A stretch of DNA of 64,000 nt, taken from assembly GCA_047519745.1 (NCBI GenBank), contig JAPVSJ010000109.1:1-64000 (forward strand). Direction: 5' to 3'. Origin of the DNA: VRUE01 sp047519745 (GTDB lineage Bacteria; Actinomycetota; Thermoleophilia; Solirubrobacterales; 70-9). Shown piece after piece: positions 16,311 through 23,300 of this stretch. The translations under genes were made by a program, and so were the position numbers. The notes beneath the pieces were generated by a model. It saw nothing but the letters and a program-made list of their open reading frames with translations, did no database searches and was not told the origin of the DNA. The first letter of the stretch is position 1, and the number at the start of each line of letters is the position of its first letter.

Positions 16311-16982
16311 GTGGGACAGCTCGCCGTCATTCTCGGCAGCGGCGCCGCCGGGCCTGGCGGGGCTGAGGTCGCCGCGGTCGCCGAGCGGCACGCGGTCGTG
16401 CTGCAGCGCCACGGGCCCGCCGACGCCTACGTCCTTCCCCACCGGGTCGACCACGAGGCCAACCTGCGCTCCCTCGCCGCGGCCGGCTGCGACCGGGTGC
16501 TGGCGATCTGCTCGGTCGGCTCGCTCGACGCCGGCCTCGGCGTCGGCAGCCTCGTCTGTCCGCACGACTTCATCGCCCTGCAGGTGACCGTCACCAGCTT
16601 CGAGGACCCGCGCGGCCACGCGACGCCCGGCTTCGACCAGGACTGGCGCGGCGAGGTCCTCGCCGCCTGGGAGGCCGGCGGCGCCGGGCCGCTGCGCGAC
16701 GGCGGCGTCTACTGGCAGACCAGCGGCCCGCGCTTCGAGACGCCGGCCGAGATCGGCCTGATCGCCGCCCATGCCGACGTGGTCGGGATGACGCTGGCGT
16801 CGGAGTGCGTCCTGGCCGGCGAGCTGGGGCTGCGCTACGCGGCGGTCTGCGTGGTCGACAACCTGGCCAACGGGATCGAGGCGCAGCCTTTGTCCCCGAC
16901 CGAGCTAGAGGGCCACCGCGAGCGCAACGCGACGCGCCTGCGCGACGAGCTCGCCGCCGTCCTGCCGAAGCTGGTCGGATGA
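16311..16982 (+). CDS. MTA phosphorylase / purine nucleoside phosphorylase family
   Basis: 223 residues; phosphorolysis of 5'-methylthioadenosine or a related nucleoside to base and ribose-1-phosphate. Seen: LAVILGSG at the N-terminus (phosphate loop), VLPHRVDHEANLRSL, SVGSLDAGLGVGSLV, GPRFETPAEIGLI (the family hallmark) and VGMTLASECVLAGELGL near the sugar site, then VVDNLANG. At 223 residues it is shorter than typical MTAPs (about 260-280). A TAAGAT -10 ends 6 bp before the GTG, so translation is leaderless. The next gene, an MTA/SAH deaminase, completes a salvage route. Confidence 0.85.
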   Translation: MGQLAVILGSGAAGPGGAEVAAVAERHAVVLQRHGPADAYVLPHRVDHEANLRSLAAAGCDRVLAICSVGSLDAGLGVGSLVCPHDFIALQVTVTSFEDPRGHATPGFDQDWRGEVLAAWEAGGAGPLRDGGVYWQTSGPRFETPAEIGLIAAHADVVGMTLASECVLAGELGLRYAAVCVVDNLANGIEAQPLSPTELEGHRERNATRLRDELAAVLPKLVG

Positions 16983-17040
16983 CCGCTGCCGACTTTTTAG
17001 GTCCTATGGCCCCCACAAAGTCGACAGCGGCGGCTTGGCT

Positions 17041-18297
17041 ATGAGCACGCTGGCGGTTACGGGCGCCTCTCTCGACGGCGAGACCGTCGGGCTGCGCTGC
17101 GAGGGCGGGACGATCGCGGCGATTGGGCCCGAGGTCGTCGCCGAGCCGGGCGACGAGACGATCGACGCCGGTGGGATGCCGCTCGTCCCCACCCTGGTCA
17201 ACGGCCACACCCACGCGGCGATGACGCTGTTTCGCGGCTACGGCGGCGACCTGCCGTTGATGCGCTGGCTGGAGGAGAAGGTCTGGCCGGTCGAGGCGAA
17301 GCTCGAGGCCGAGGACGTCTACTGGGGCGCGCGGCTTGCCTGCGCCGAGATGATCCGCACCGGCACCGGCCGCCTCTGGGACATGTACTGGCAGCCCGAG
17401 GCGACTGCGCGGGCCGTGGAGGATGCCGGGCTGCGGGCGACGATCGGCGGGCCGCTCTTCGACGCCGACGGCCGCACGACGGAGACGCAGGCCCGGGTGA
17501 GCGCCGAGCTCGAAGCGCTGGCTGAGCGCGGGCCGGCGATCGAAGCAGCCCTCGCCCCACACTCGATCTACACGGTCAGCGAAGGGCTGCTGCGCTGGGC
17601 CGGGGAGCAGGCGGCCGAGCGTGGGCTCGCGATCCAGATCCACCTCTCCGAGACCGAGCGGGAGGTGGCCGAGTGCCTCGCCGCGCATGGCGAACGGCCG
17701 GCGGCTTATCTCGACCGGCTGGGCCTGCTCGGCGAGCGCACCGTGCTCGCCCACGGCGTCTGGCTCGACTGGGCGGAGCTGGAGCTGATCGCCGCCCGCG
17801 GCGCCACCGTCGTCGCCAACCCCGTCGCCAACATGAAGCTGGCGGTCGGCGGGTTCCTGCCCTACCCGGCGGCGCGCCAAGCGGGGGTCGCGGTTGGGCT
17901 CGGCACCGACGGCGCCGGCTCCAACGACTCGCTCGACCTGCTCTCCGACCTCAAGGTCTTCGCCCTGACCCAGCGCCACGCCGCGGGCGACGCGACCGTC
18001 GTGCCGGCGGACGAGGCGCTCGCGATCGCCACGGGCGCCCGCGCGCCGCTGCTCGGCGGCGGTGCCGAGCCGCTCAGCGTCGGCGCGCCCGCCGACTTCC
18101 TGCTGCTGCGCGGCGACTCGCCCGAGCTCGGCATCGGCGACCTCGCCTCCGACCTCGTCTACGCGGCAAGCGGCTCGGTCGTCGACACGACCGTCGTCGC
18201 CGGCCGCGTGCTGATGCGCGGTGGCGAGGTCGAGGAGGTCGAGGAGATCGTCGCTCGGGCTGCCAAGCGCGCCGGTCGGCTAGGAATCAGTCGGTGA
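17041..18297 (+). CDS. MTA/S-adenosylhomocysteine deaminase (amidohydrolase)
   Basis: About 418 residues; ATG 17041 preferred over a TTG 6 bp upstream. Metal ligands and signatures of the amidohydrolase family are complete: VNGHTHAAMTLFRGYGGDL (HxH), IHLSETEREV, VLAHGVWLD and GLGTDGAGSNDSLDLLSDLK. This set matches the MTA/SAH deaminase group, which converts these nucleosides to inosyl forms with release of ammonia; guanine or chlorohydrolase-type relatives are possible. It follows the phosphorylase by 58 bp and overlaps the permease start (GTGA), so the three form one operon, probably for methylthio/SAH recycling. Confidence 0.87.
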   Translation: MSTLAVTGASLDGETVGLRCEGGTIAAIGPEVVAEPGDETIDAGGMPLVPTLVNGHTHAAMTLFRGYGGDLPLMRWLEEKVWPVEAKLEAEDVYWGARLACAEMIRTGTGRLWDMYWQPEATARAVEDAGLRATIGGPLFDADGRTTETQARVSAELEALAERGPAIEAALAPHSIYTVSEGLLRWAGEQAAERGLAIQIHLSETEREVAECLAAHGERPAAYLDRLGLLGERTVLAHGVWLDWAELELIAARGATVVANPVANMKLAVGGFLPYPAARQAGVAVGLGTDGAGSNDSLDLLSDLKVFALTQRHAAGDATVVPADEALAIATGARAPLLGGGAEPLSVGAPADFLLLRGDSPELGIGDLASDLVYAASGSVVDTTVVAGRVLMRGGEVEEVEEIVARAAKRAGRLGISR

Positions 18298-19379
18298 CGG
18301 ACGTCCTCAGCACGATCGGCGAAGGGTTCGAACAGGCCTTCCTGATGGCCTATGAGGTCTGGTGGGCGCTGGTGCTCGGCTTCGCGATCTCGGCGGTCGT
18401 GCAGACCCTGGTCCCGGCCGAGCGGATCCAGGCGAGCCTCGCGGGGCGCGGGCCGAGGCCGGTGGCGCTGGCGACCGGGCTCGGCGCCGCCTCGTCCTCC
18501 TGCTCCTACGCGGCGATCGCGATCGCCAAGTCGCTGCTGCAGAAGGGCGCCTCGGCGACGACGGCGCTCGCCTTCCAGTTCGCCTCGACCAACCTGGTCT
18601 GGGAGCTGGGGCTGGTGCTCTGGGTCCTGCTCGGCTGGCAGTTCACCCTGGCCGAGTACGTCGGCGGGATCGTCCTGATCGTGCTGATGGCGGCGCTACT
18701 GCGCCTCTTCGTCTCGCCGCGGCTGGAAGAGCAGGCGCGCAGGCACGCCCAAGAGGCCCAGGAGGGACACGTGCACGACCACGGCTGCCACGGGGAGCAT
18801 GGCGGCGAGCCGGACAGGTGGACGGCGGTCGCGCTCGCCTTCCGCGCCGACTGGTCGATGCTGTGGAAGGAGATCACGGTCGGCTTCCTGCTCGCCGGCT
18901 TCATCGGCCTGCTCGGCGACAACTTCTTCAACTTCCTCTTCGTCACCGACGCGCCGCCCGTGGTGCGCACGATCGAGAACGTCCTGGTCGGGCCGCTGAT
19001 CGCGATCCTCAGCTTCGTCTGCTCGATCGGCAACGTGCCCCTGGCGGCGGTGCTCTGGTCGGGCGGGATCAGCTTCGCCGGCGTGATCGCCTTCATCTTC
19101 GCCGACCTGATCGTGCTGACGATCGTCGCCGCCTACCGCAAGTACTACGGCACCGCCTTCGCCCTGCGGATCACGGCGCTGATGTTCGTCACGATCGTGC
19201 TCGCGGCGCTGGTCGTCGACCTCGTCTTCGGCCTCGCCGGGCTGGTCCCGACCGGCCCCCGCCCGACCCGCGCCGACGTCTTCGGTTCGATCAAGGTCGA
19301 CTACAAGCTCTTCCTCAACCTGCTCGGCCTGGCGATCTTCGCCGCCCTGATGTGGAGAACTCGACGCGGCCCGGTATAG
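18294..19379 (+). CDS. YraQ/DUF318-type permease with His-rich loop
   Basis: 361 residues. GTG at 18294 lies inside the deaminase stop. About eight transmembrane helices in two halves, with repeated motifs GLGAASSSCSYAAIAIAKSLL and SFVCSIGNVPLAAVLWSGGISF, as in the permeases annotated as YraQ/DUF318. The Cys in SSSCS and in CSIGN are characteristic. Between the halves a cytoplasmic loop contains HVHDHGCHGEHGG, a potential metal-binding site. The substrate of this family is poorly known (metal or metalloid export suggested for relatives). Coupling to the deaminase is intriguing because nothing obvious links the two. Confidence 0.82.
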   Translation: MTDVLSTIGEGFEQAFLMAYEVWWALVLGFAISAVVQTLVPAERIQASLAGRGPRPVALATGLGAASSSCSYAAIAIAKSLLQKGASATTALAFQFASTNLVWELGLVLWVLLGWQFTLAEYVGGIVLIVLMAALLRLFVSPRLEEQARRHAQEAQEGHVHDHGCHGEHGGEPDRWTAVALAFRADWSMLWKEITVGFLLAGFIGLLGDNFFNFLFVTDAPPVVRTIENVLVGPLIAILSFVCSIGNVPLAAVLWSGGISFAGVIAFIFADLIVLTIVAAYRKYYGTAFALRITALMFVTIVLAALVVDLVFGLAGLVPTGPRPTRADVFGSIKVDYKLFLNLLGLAIFAALMWRTRRGPV

Positions 19380-19393
19380 GTCGGCCCACCATT

Positions 19394-19436
19394 GCGTTCG
19401 TCCTTTGTACGGCTATGCGCCACAAAGGACGAACGC
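19394..19436. terminator. Bidirectional 15-bp hairpin
   Basis: GCGTTCGTCCTTTGT (19394-19408) pairs perfectly with ACAAAGGACGAACGC (19422-19436) around 13 nt. It occupies the gap between two convergent genes (permease and MFS exporter) and lacks a clear T-run, as is common in GC-rich actinobacteria. Confidence 0.7.
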
Positions 19437-19441
19437 GCTCG

Positions 19442-20680
19442 TCATCGGGCGGCGGTCGCCCCACGCTGGGGCGCTCGGGCCAGGCGACCCAGGGTGACGT
19501 GGGCCGCCCAGGCAGCGGATAAGCCGGCGATCGCCGCCAGCAGCAGCGCCACCCTTGGGTCGTAGGCCTCGCATAGCCAGCCGGCCAGCGGGCCGCCGAT
19601 CGGGGTCGAGCCGAGGAAGACGACCGAGTAGAGCGCCATCACCCGGCCCCGCATCGCCGGCTCGACGGCGAGCTGCAGGGTCGAGTTGATGCTCGCGGCA
19701 AAGGTCACAGCGGCGGCGCCGAGCAGGGCGAGCACCGGGATCTCGAAGGCCAGCGCCGGCATCGCCGCCGCGAGCAGGGCGGAGACGCCGAAGCCGAGCG
19801 CCGCGGCGGCGATCAGGCGCGGGCCGGTGCGCGCGCGGGCTCCGGTGACGAGCGCGCCGGCGACCGAGCCGGCGCCCATCGCCGAGACCAGCACCGCGTA
19901 GGTGCCGGCGCCGCAGTCGAAGCTGAAGCGGGCGAGCAGCGGCAGCACCACCTGGAAGTTGAAGCCGAAGGTGCCGACCAGCGCCATCAGCGCCAGCGGC
20001 ACCGCCAGCGCCGGCGTCCGCCTGACGTAGCGCAGGCCGGCGCGGATCGCTCCCGGCTCGCGGCCGCCGGCCGGGGCCGAGCGCAGCTTCGCCGGATCCA
20101 TGCTCCAGAGGGCGAGGATCATCGCGGCGAAGGTGAGCGCGTTGACGCCGAAGCAGAGCCCGACGCCGAATCCCGCGATCAGCAGCCCGCCGATCGCCGG
20201 ACCGACGATCCGCGCCGACTGGACGATGACGCTGTTGAGGCTGACCGCGTTGACGACCCGGTCCGGCCCGACCATCTCGATCACGAAGCTCTGCCGGGTC
20301 GGGTTGTCGACCGCGTTGACGGCGCCCATCGCGAGCACCGCGAGGTAGACCATCCACGGCGCGACGACCCCGGCCTCGGTCACCGCGAAGAGGCCGATCG
20401 CGGGCAGCGCCATCAGCGCCTGGGTCACGATCAGCAGACGCCGCTTGGGGAAGCGGTCGGCGAGGAGTCCGCCCCAGGCGCCGAACAGCAGCATCGGCAG
20501 GAACTGCAGGGCGGTGGTCAGGCCGACGGCGACACCGCTGCCGGTGAGGCTGAGGACCAGCCAGACCGCCGCGACCGTCTGCATCCAGTTGCCCGACAGC
20601 GAGACGACCTGTCCGGCGAAGTAGCGCCGGTAGTTGGGAACGGTGAGGGAGTGGAAGCTGCGCCGCACCGCGGCGCTCAA
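19442..20680 (-). CDS. MFS exporter (EntS/MFS_3-like)
   Basis: 412 residues from a TTG that overlaps the stop of the marR gene (TTGA); further in-frame GTGs follow. Twelve predicted membrane helices. SLTVPNYRRYFAGQVVSLSGNWMQTVAAVWLV is the typical start of MFS_3-type drug/siderophore exporters, with the loop GGLLADRFPKRRLL (motif A) and a central pattern SVIVQSARIVGPAIGGLLI. Co-transcribed with, and presumably controlled by, the MarR regulator. Export of a toxic compound is likely; the substrate is unknown. Confidence 0.86.
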   Translation of the reverse strand: MSAAVRRSFHSLTVPNYRRYFAGQVVSLSGNWMQTVAAVWLVLSLTGSGVAVGLTTALQFLPMLLFGAWGGLLADRFPKRRLLIVTQALMALPAIGLFAVTEAGVVAPWMVYLAVLAMGAVNAVDNPTRQSFVIEMVGPDRVVNAVSLNSVIVQSARIVGPAIGGLLIAGFGVGLCFGVNALTFAAMILALWSMDPAKLRSAPAGGREPGAIRAGLRYVRRTPALAVPLALMALVGTFGFNFQVVLPLLARFSFDCGAGTYAVLVSAMGAGSVAGALVTGARARTGPRLIAAAALGFGVSALLAAAMPALAFEIPVLALLGAAAVTFAASINSTLQLAVEPAMRGRVMALYSVVFLGSTPIGGPLAGWLCEAYDPRVALLLAAIAGLSAAWAAHVTLGRLARAPQRGATAAR

Positions 20681-21129
20681 CGCGGTTCCTCCAGGATCCC
20701 CTCGAGGATCTCCGCCGCCCGCTCCAGCGTCTCGACGTCGCCGGGCGGCAGGTCGCGCATGCGGCGCGCAAGGTAGGCGTTCTTGCGGCGGCGCAGGCGG
20801 CGCAGGCGCTCGCGCCCCGCCGCGGTGATGCTGACCAGGGCGCTGCGCCCGTCCTCGGGGTCGGGCGCCCTCTCGACCAGGCCGGCTTCGCTGAGCACGC
20901 GCAGCGTCCGCGTCGCCGTCGGCCGCTTCACCCGCTCGATCTCTGCCAGCTCGCTGGGCGTGAGCGGCCCGTGGCGCTCGACCGTCGCCAGCGCCGCCGC
21001 CGAGGTCGGCGTCAGCTCCCCCACCGCCCCCGCCGCCTCCTGGCGCAAGCGCCGCGAGGTCCGCACGATCGCCATCCGCAGGCGAGCGGCGGAATCGGTG
21101 AGGGTTGTGTCGCAAGCCGCCAAAGTCAT
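20677..21129 (-). CDS. MarR-family regulator
   Basis: 150 residues. Winged helix with LTPTSAAALATVERHGPLTPSELAEIERVKRPTATRTLRVLSEAGLVER and the wing DPEDGRSALVSITAAGRERL, the MarR consensus. It heads a two-gene operon with an MFS exporter, the usual arrangement of a ligand-released repressor. Palindromes in the 80 bp upstream (21143-21157, 21162-21179) are operator candidates. Confidence 0.88.
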   Translation of the reverse strand: MTLAACDTTLTDSAARLRMAIVRTSRRLRQEAAGAVGELTPTSAAALATVERHGPLTPSELAEIERVKRPTATRTLRVLSEAGLVERAPDPEDGRSALVSITAAGRERLRRLRRRKNAYLARRMRDLPPGDVETLERAAEILEGILEEPR

Positions 21130-21142
21130 TAGCCTCAGTAAT

Positions 21143-21210
21143 TAGTCTAGCAAACTACCTATTTGAAACGACTTTCAAACAGAACTGCCAAATGTCTGTG
21201 CCAATTTGGC
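21143..21210. promoter_or_regulatory. Cluster of three palindromes between marR and the tRNA
   Basis: TAGTCTAGCAAACTA (21143-21157, imperfect palindrome), TTTGAAA-N4-TTTCAAA (21162-21179, perfect arms) and GCCAAAT-N10-ATTTGGC (21187-21210, perfect arms). The first two are A/T-rich and well placed as MarR operators; the third may belong to the tRNA promoter region. Confidence 0.4.
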
Positions 21211-21240
21211 CCACCTCGGTTTCTTGCCGGATTTCGCTGC

Positions 21241-21246
21241 TAGCGT
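21241..21246 (+). promoter_or_regulatory. -10 hexamer of the 8/4 tRNA
   Basis: TAGCGT lies 8 bp before the first base of the tRNA, consistent with transcription starting about 1-3 nt upstream of the mature 5' end. No good -35 is seen. Confidence 0.35.
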
Positions 21247-21254
21247 CGGCGGCA

Positions 21255-21342
21255 GGAGGGCGAAGGGGATGGGTGTCTCCAGACGTTTGAGACTCGTCTG
21301 TCCGAACAACCATCGGATCCGGTTCGAGTCCGGCGCCCTCCG
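21255..21342 (+). tRNA. Non-canonical class II tRNA, 8/4 acceptor/T stems, anticodon GAG
   Basis: 88 nt. Acceptor GGAGGGCG (21255-21262) pairs over eight bases with CGCCCTCC (21334-21341), and the T stem is only 4 bp (CCGG/CCGG) around TTCGAGT. A 7/5 arrangement would create a T-C mismatch. The D stem can form 6 bp (21265-21270 with 21275-21280) with a 4-nt loop, as in selenocysteine tRNA. Anticodon stem AGACG/CGTCT plus a U-U, loop TTGAGAC, anticodon GAG. Variable arm TCCGA-N7-TCGGA. Discriminator G. The 8/4 layout, long variable arm and G73 match the allo-tRNA class, reported as serine acceptors with unorthodox anticodons. Not tRNA-Sec, since TCA is absent; a degenerate tRNA-Leu/Ser is the alternative. 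Confidence 0.7.
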
Positions 21343-21383
21343 CATATGGCTCGCTGGAGTAGGTCGAGAGCTTGGGACGGTGC

Positions 21384-21512
21384 GTGCTAGCCTTGGAGCA
21401 CGGGTCTCAATCGTCTGCGGGGTGGTACCCCGCTTCGCCAGACTCGACTCGCTCCGGCGGGTCTTGTCGTTCTCGATGGTTAATCGGAAGTCAGGGCCAT
21501 CCGGCCCTGACT
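21384..21512 (+). other. Structured intergenic stretch with three hairpins
   Basis: Downstream of the tRNA lie GTGCT-N8-AGCAC (about 21384-21401), a 7-bp stem around GCGGGGT/ACCCCGC (21417-21433) and a perfect 10-bp stem AGTCAGGGCC/GGCCCTGACT (21489-21512). The last may end transcription from both sides (the operon on the minus strand stops at 21568). No conserved RNA family was recognised; SRP RNA was considered and rejected. Confidence 0.45.
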
Positions 21513-21567
21513 GCTTGGTGGTACCTATGTCAGCAGCCAGGTGTGGTGATCCCCGGCTTACGACCGA

Positions 21568-22194
21568 TCAATGAGCGGCCGCTAACAGCGCCAGGACCAC
21601 GTACAGGTACATGCAGAGGCTAGCGAAGGCCGCGAAGGGAGCCCAGGGAGCGACGACTTTGGCGCTGTGGCTGACCCCGGTGCTGAGGTTGTGGCAGCGC
21701 CAGGCGCGGGCGGTGTGATCGGGGTAGAGACGACCGAAAAGCTCAACCGAGTCACCCGCCGCAAGGGGGAGCATCGAGGGAGCAGTGGGGTAGCGACAGG
21801 GAACCACGCCGCGCCGGGTCACCACCATCAGCAGGCTGTGCTTGACCACCACCTGACGCTGGCTGACCCGGTATTCGACGAAGCCGGCCCAGCCACTTTT
21901 CACCAGTTCGGCCCACAGCGGCGGCCCACTCTTCGACGCACGCCGACCGCCGAACAGTCCCGAGGTCAGCATGCCCATCGCTTCCCGCCTTGGGGTCGAG
22001 ATCGCCTTGAAGAGAGTCCGTACCGCGATCACCGCGAGCACGCCGAGCGCGACCGAGAAGATCGCCAGGACCCCGATCGACCCGGCCCACCATGGAACGT
22101 CACCCTTGGCCGGCGGGGTCGCCGCGATCGACCTGATCCGCCCCGCCACCGTTGGGCCTTCGGTCGGCGGAGGTGGAGGAGGTGGAGAGCTCAT
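21568..22194 (-). CDS. Membrane protein, last gene of the GTPase-Hsp70 operon
   Basis: 208 residues. A proline-rich N-terminus (SSPPPPPPPTEGP) is followed by a TM helix (about 40-60), a soluble middle region (GWAGFVEYRVSQRQVVVKHS, LPLAAGDSVELFGRLY) that looks like a beta-rich OB/SH3-sized domain, and a C-terminal TM helix (AFASLCMYLYVVLALLAAAH). Its ATG overlaps the stop of the serine-hydrolase-like gene (ATGA), so it belongs to the same operon. I do not recognise the family. A membrane adaptor for the upstream envelope proteins is conceivable. Confidence 0.72.
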   Translation of the reverse strand: MSSPPPPPPPTEGPTVAGRIRSIAATPPAKGDVPWWAGSIGVLAIFSVALGVLAVIAVRTLFKAISTPRREAMGMLTSGLFGGRRASKSGPPLWAELVKSGWAGFVEYRVSQRQVVVKHSLLMVVTRRGVVPCRYPTAPSMLPLAAGDSVELFGRLYPDHTARAWRCHNLSTGVSHSAKVVAPWAPFAAFASLCMYLYVVLALLAAAH

Positions 22195-23300
22195 TTCTGC
22201 GACCGCCGCAGCGATTCCATCACCAGCTCAACCGCATGCGGGGCCGCGGTCCGCCCGGGATCGTCGCTGGGCGGCTGGACATCCGGGTGGAAGGCGACGG
22301 CGACCGCCAAGGGGCCGCTGGCCAGATCGACCACCGCGAACTGGCCGGCCAGAAAGTCACCGTCCAGGGAGCCTCCCCAGCCCGCCTTGTAAGCAGGGTT
22401 CAGCCCGGCGAAGGCCTCTCCCGCGCCCCAGTCGAGCGGGGCCGTCAGTTCGCCCGGCGCAACCTCGCGACTCACCGCTTTGGGAAGGCGCATCTCGGCG
22501 AGGACTCGATTCGAAATCGCCTTTCCGTAGACCCCGGCGGCAAGCGCCCGGGCGAAGCGAACCGCGTCGCCGATTCGCCATTCCGAGGTGCCAAGCAGCA
22601 CTCCCGGCGCGAGCGGGTCGGCGATTTCATGCTGGCTTTCCAGGTATTCGAGGCAGCTCGATTCGGGGGGCTCGACTTCCTCGCTGACCTTGGCCCGGCC
22701 CCCGGCGGCACGCAGCACTTCCGCAACCGCCCGCCGAGCCCCCGCCGGACCAGCCCCAGTCGCCTGCTGAAGTTCGAGCACCACGCGGCGCTGCCGACAG
22801 TTCTCCGAACGGGTGATCGCCCCTTCCAGCGCGCTCTGCACCTCCGGCGTCAGGGTGTTCCCGGGCACCCCACCCCAACCCTCGGCGCGCAGGAGGCCGA
22901 CCATGACGACGGCCTTGCTCATGCTCCACATCCGCATCCAACGCTTGCCGCCGTCTGGCCGGGAGGTAACGATCACGGGGTCTCGCCAGCTGGTGAACGT
23001 CGCCGCCGCCTCGACCGAGCCCCCAAGCGCGGCGGCCTGCTTGACGCCGCGCCTCAGCGCCGCAGCGATCTCAGGGCGATCGCTCTCCGGCGCTTTCCTG
23101 AGCGAGGTCGTTACGGCAGCGCCGAGCACAACGAGCCTCATGTCATGGCTCTGGCTGGCCGCGATCAGGCACATGACCACGGCGATGAGCGCGGTCATGG
23201 AGGCAGCGGCGATGCGCCGCTGCCTCCTGAGCCGCGTCGAGGCTCGGCGCGACCTCGTCAACAGGTCGTCCCAAGCAGCTCGTCGTAGCGCGGTTTCCAA
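22191..23300 (-). CDS. Membrane-anchored serine beta-lactamase/PBP-like protein
   Basis: 369 residues. A basic N-terminus and one TM helix (about 30-50, AAASMTALIAVVMCLIAAS) anchor an extracytoplasmic domain. The three active-site boxes of class A beta-lactamase-like serine enzymes appear in order and spacing: SMSK in MWSMSKAVVMVGLL (SxxK), SEN in AITRSENCRQRR (SxN) and KAGWGGS (KTG-like). It may bind or hydrolyse a beta-lactam-like or peptidoglycan ligand, or act as a sensor. It overlaps the membrane GTPase gene by 43 bp and the next gene by 4 bp, so it is embedded in the operon and not a stand-alone resistance gene. Confidence 0.78.
   Translation of the reverse strand: METALRRAAWDDLLTRSRRASTRLRRQRRIAAASMTALIAVVMCLIAASQSHDMRLVVLGAAVTTSLRKAPESDRPEIAAALRRGVKQAAALGGSVEAAATFTSWRDPVIVTSRPDGGKRWMRMWSMSKAVVMVGLLRAEGWGGVPGNTLTPEVQSALEGAITRSENCRQRRVVLELQQATGAGPAGARRAVAEVLRAAGGRAKVSEEVEPPESSCLEYLESQHEIADPLAPGVLLGTSEWRIGDAVRFARALAAGVYGKAISNRVLAEMRLPKAVSREVAPGELTAPLDWGAGEAFAGLNPAYKAGWGGSLDGDFLAGQFAVVDLASGPLAVAVAFHPDVQPPSDDPGRTAAPHAVELVMESLRRSQK

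Noticed and set aside
17673..19379. A 568-codon frame suggesting a fused protein ahead of the permease
   Set aside because: The first 207 codons are an out-of-frame shadow of the deaminase; the real permease starts at GTG 18294 overlapping the deaminase stop.
19442..21115. 557-codon frame fusing MarR region and MFS protein
   Set aside because: The N-terminal 145 codons are the wrong frame of marR. The coupled TTG at 20680 gives a normal 412-residue MFS protein.
21255..21342. Selenocysteine tRNA (selC)
   Set aside because: The D arm and 8-bp acceptor resemble selC, but the anticodon loop is TTGAGAC (GAG), not TCA, and no selA/selB genes are in the window.
21489..21512. SRP (4.5S) RNA, because of GTCAGG...
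   Set aside because: The essential GGAA-tetraloop and AGCAGC motif of the SRP core are absent; it is simply a 10-bp palindrome.
22191..23300. Antibiotic-resistance beta-lactamase
   Set aside because: Active-site boxes are present, but the gene is embedded in the GTPase operon and membrane-anchored; a sensor or wall enzyme is more likely than a resistance determinant.
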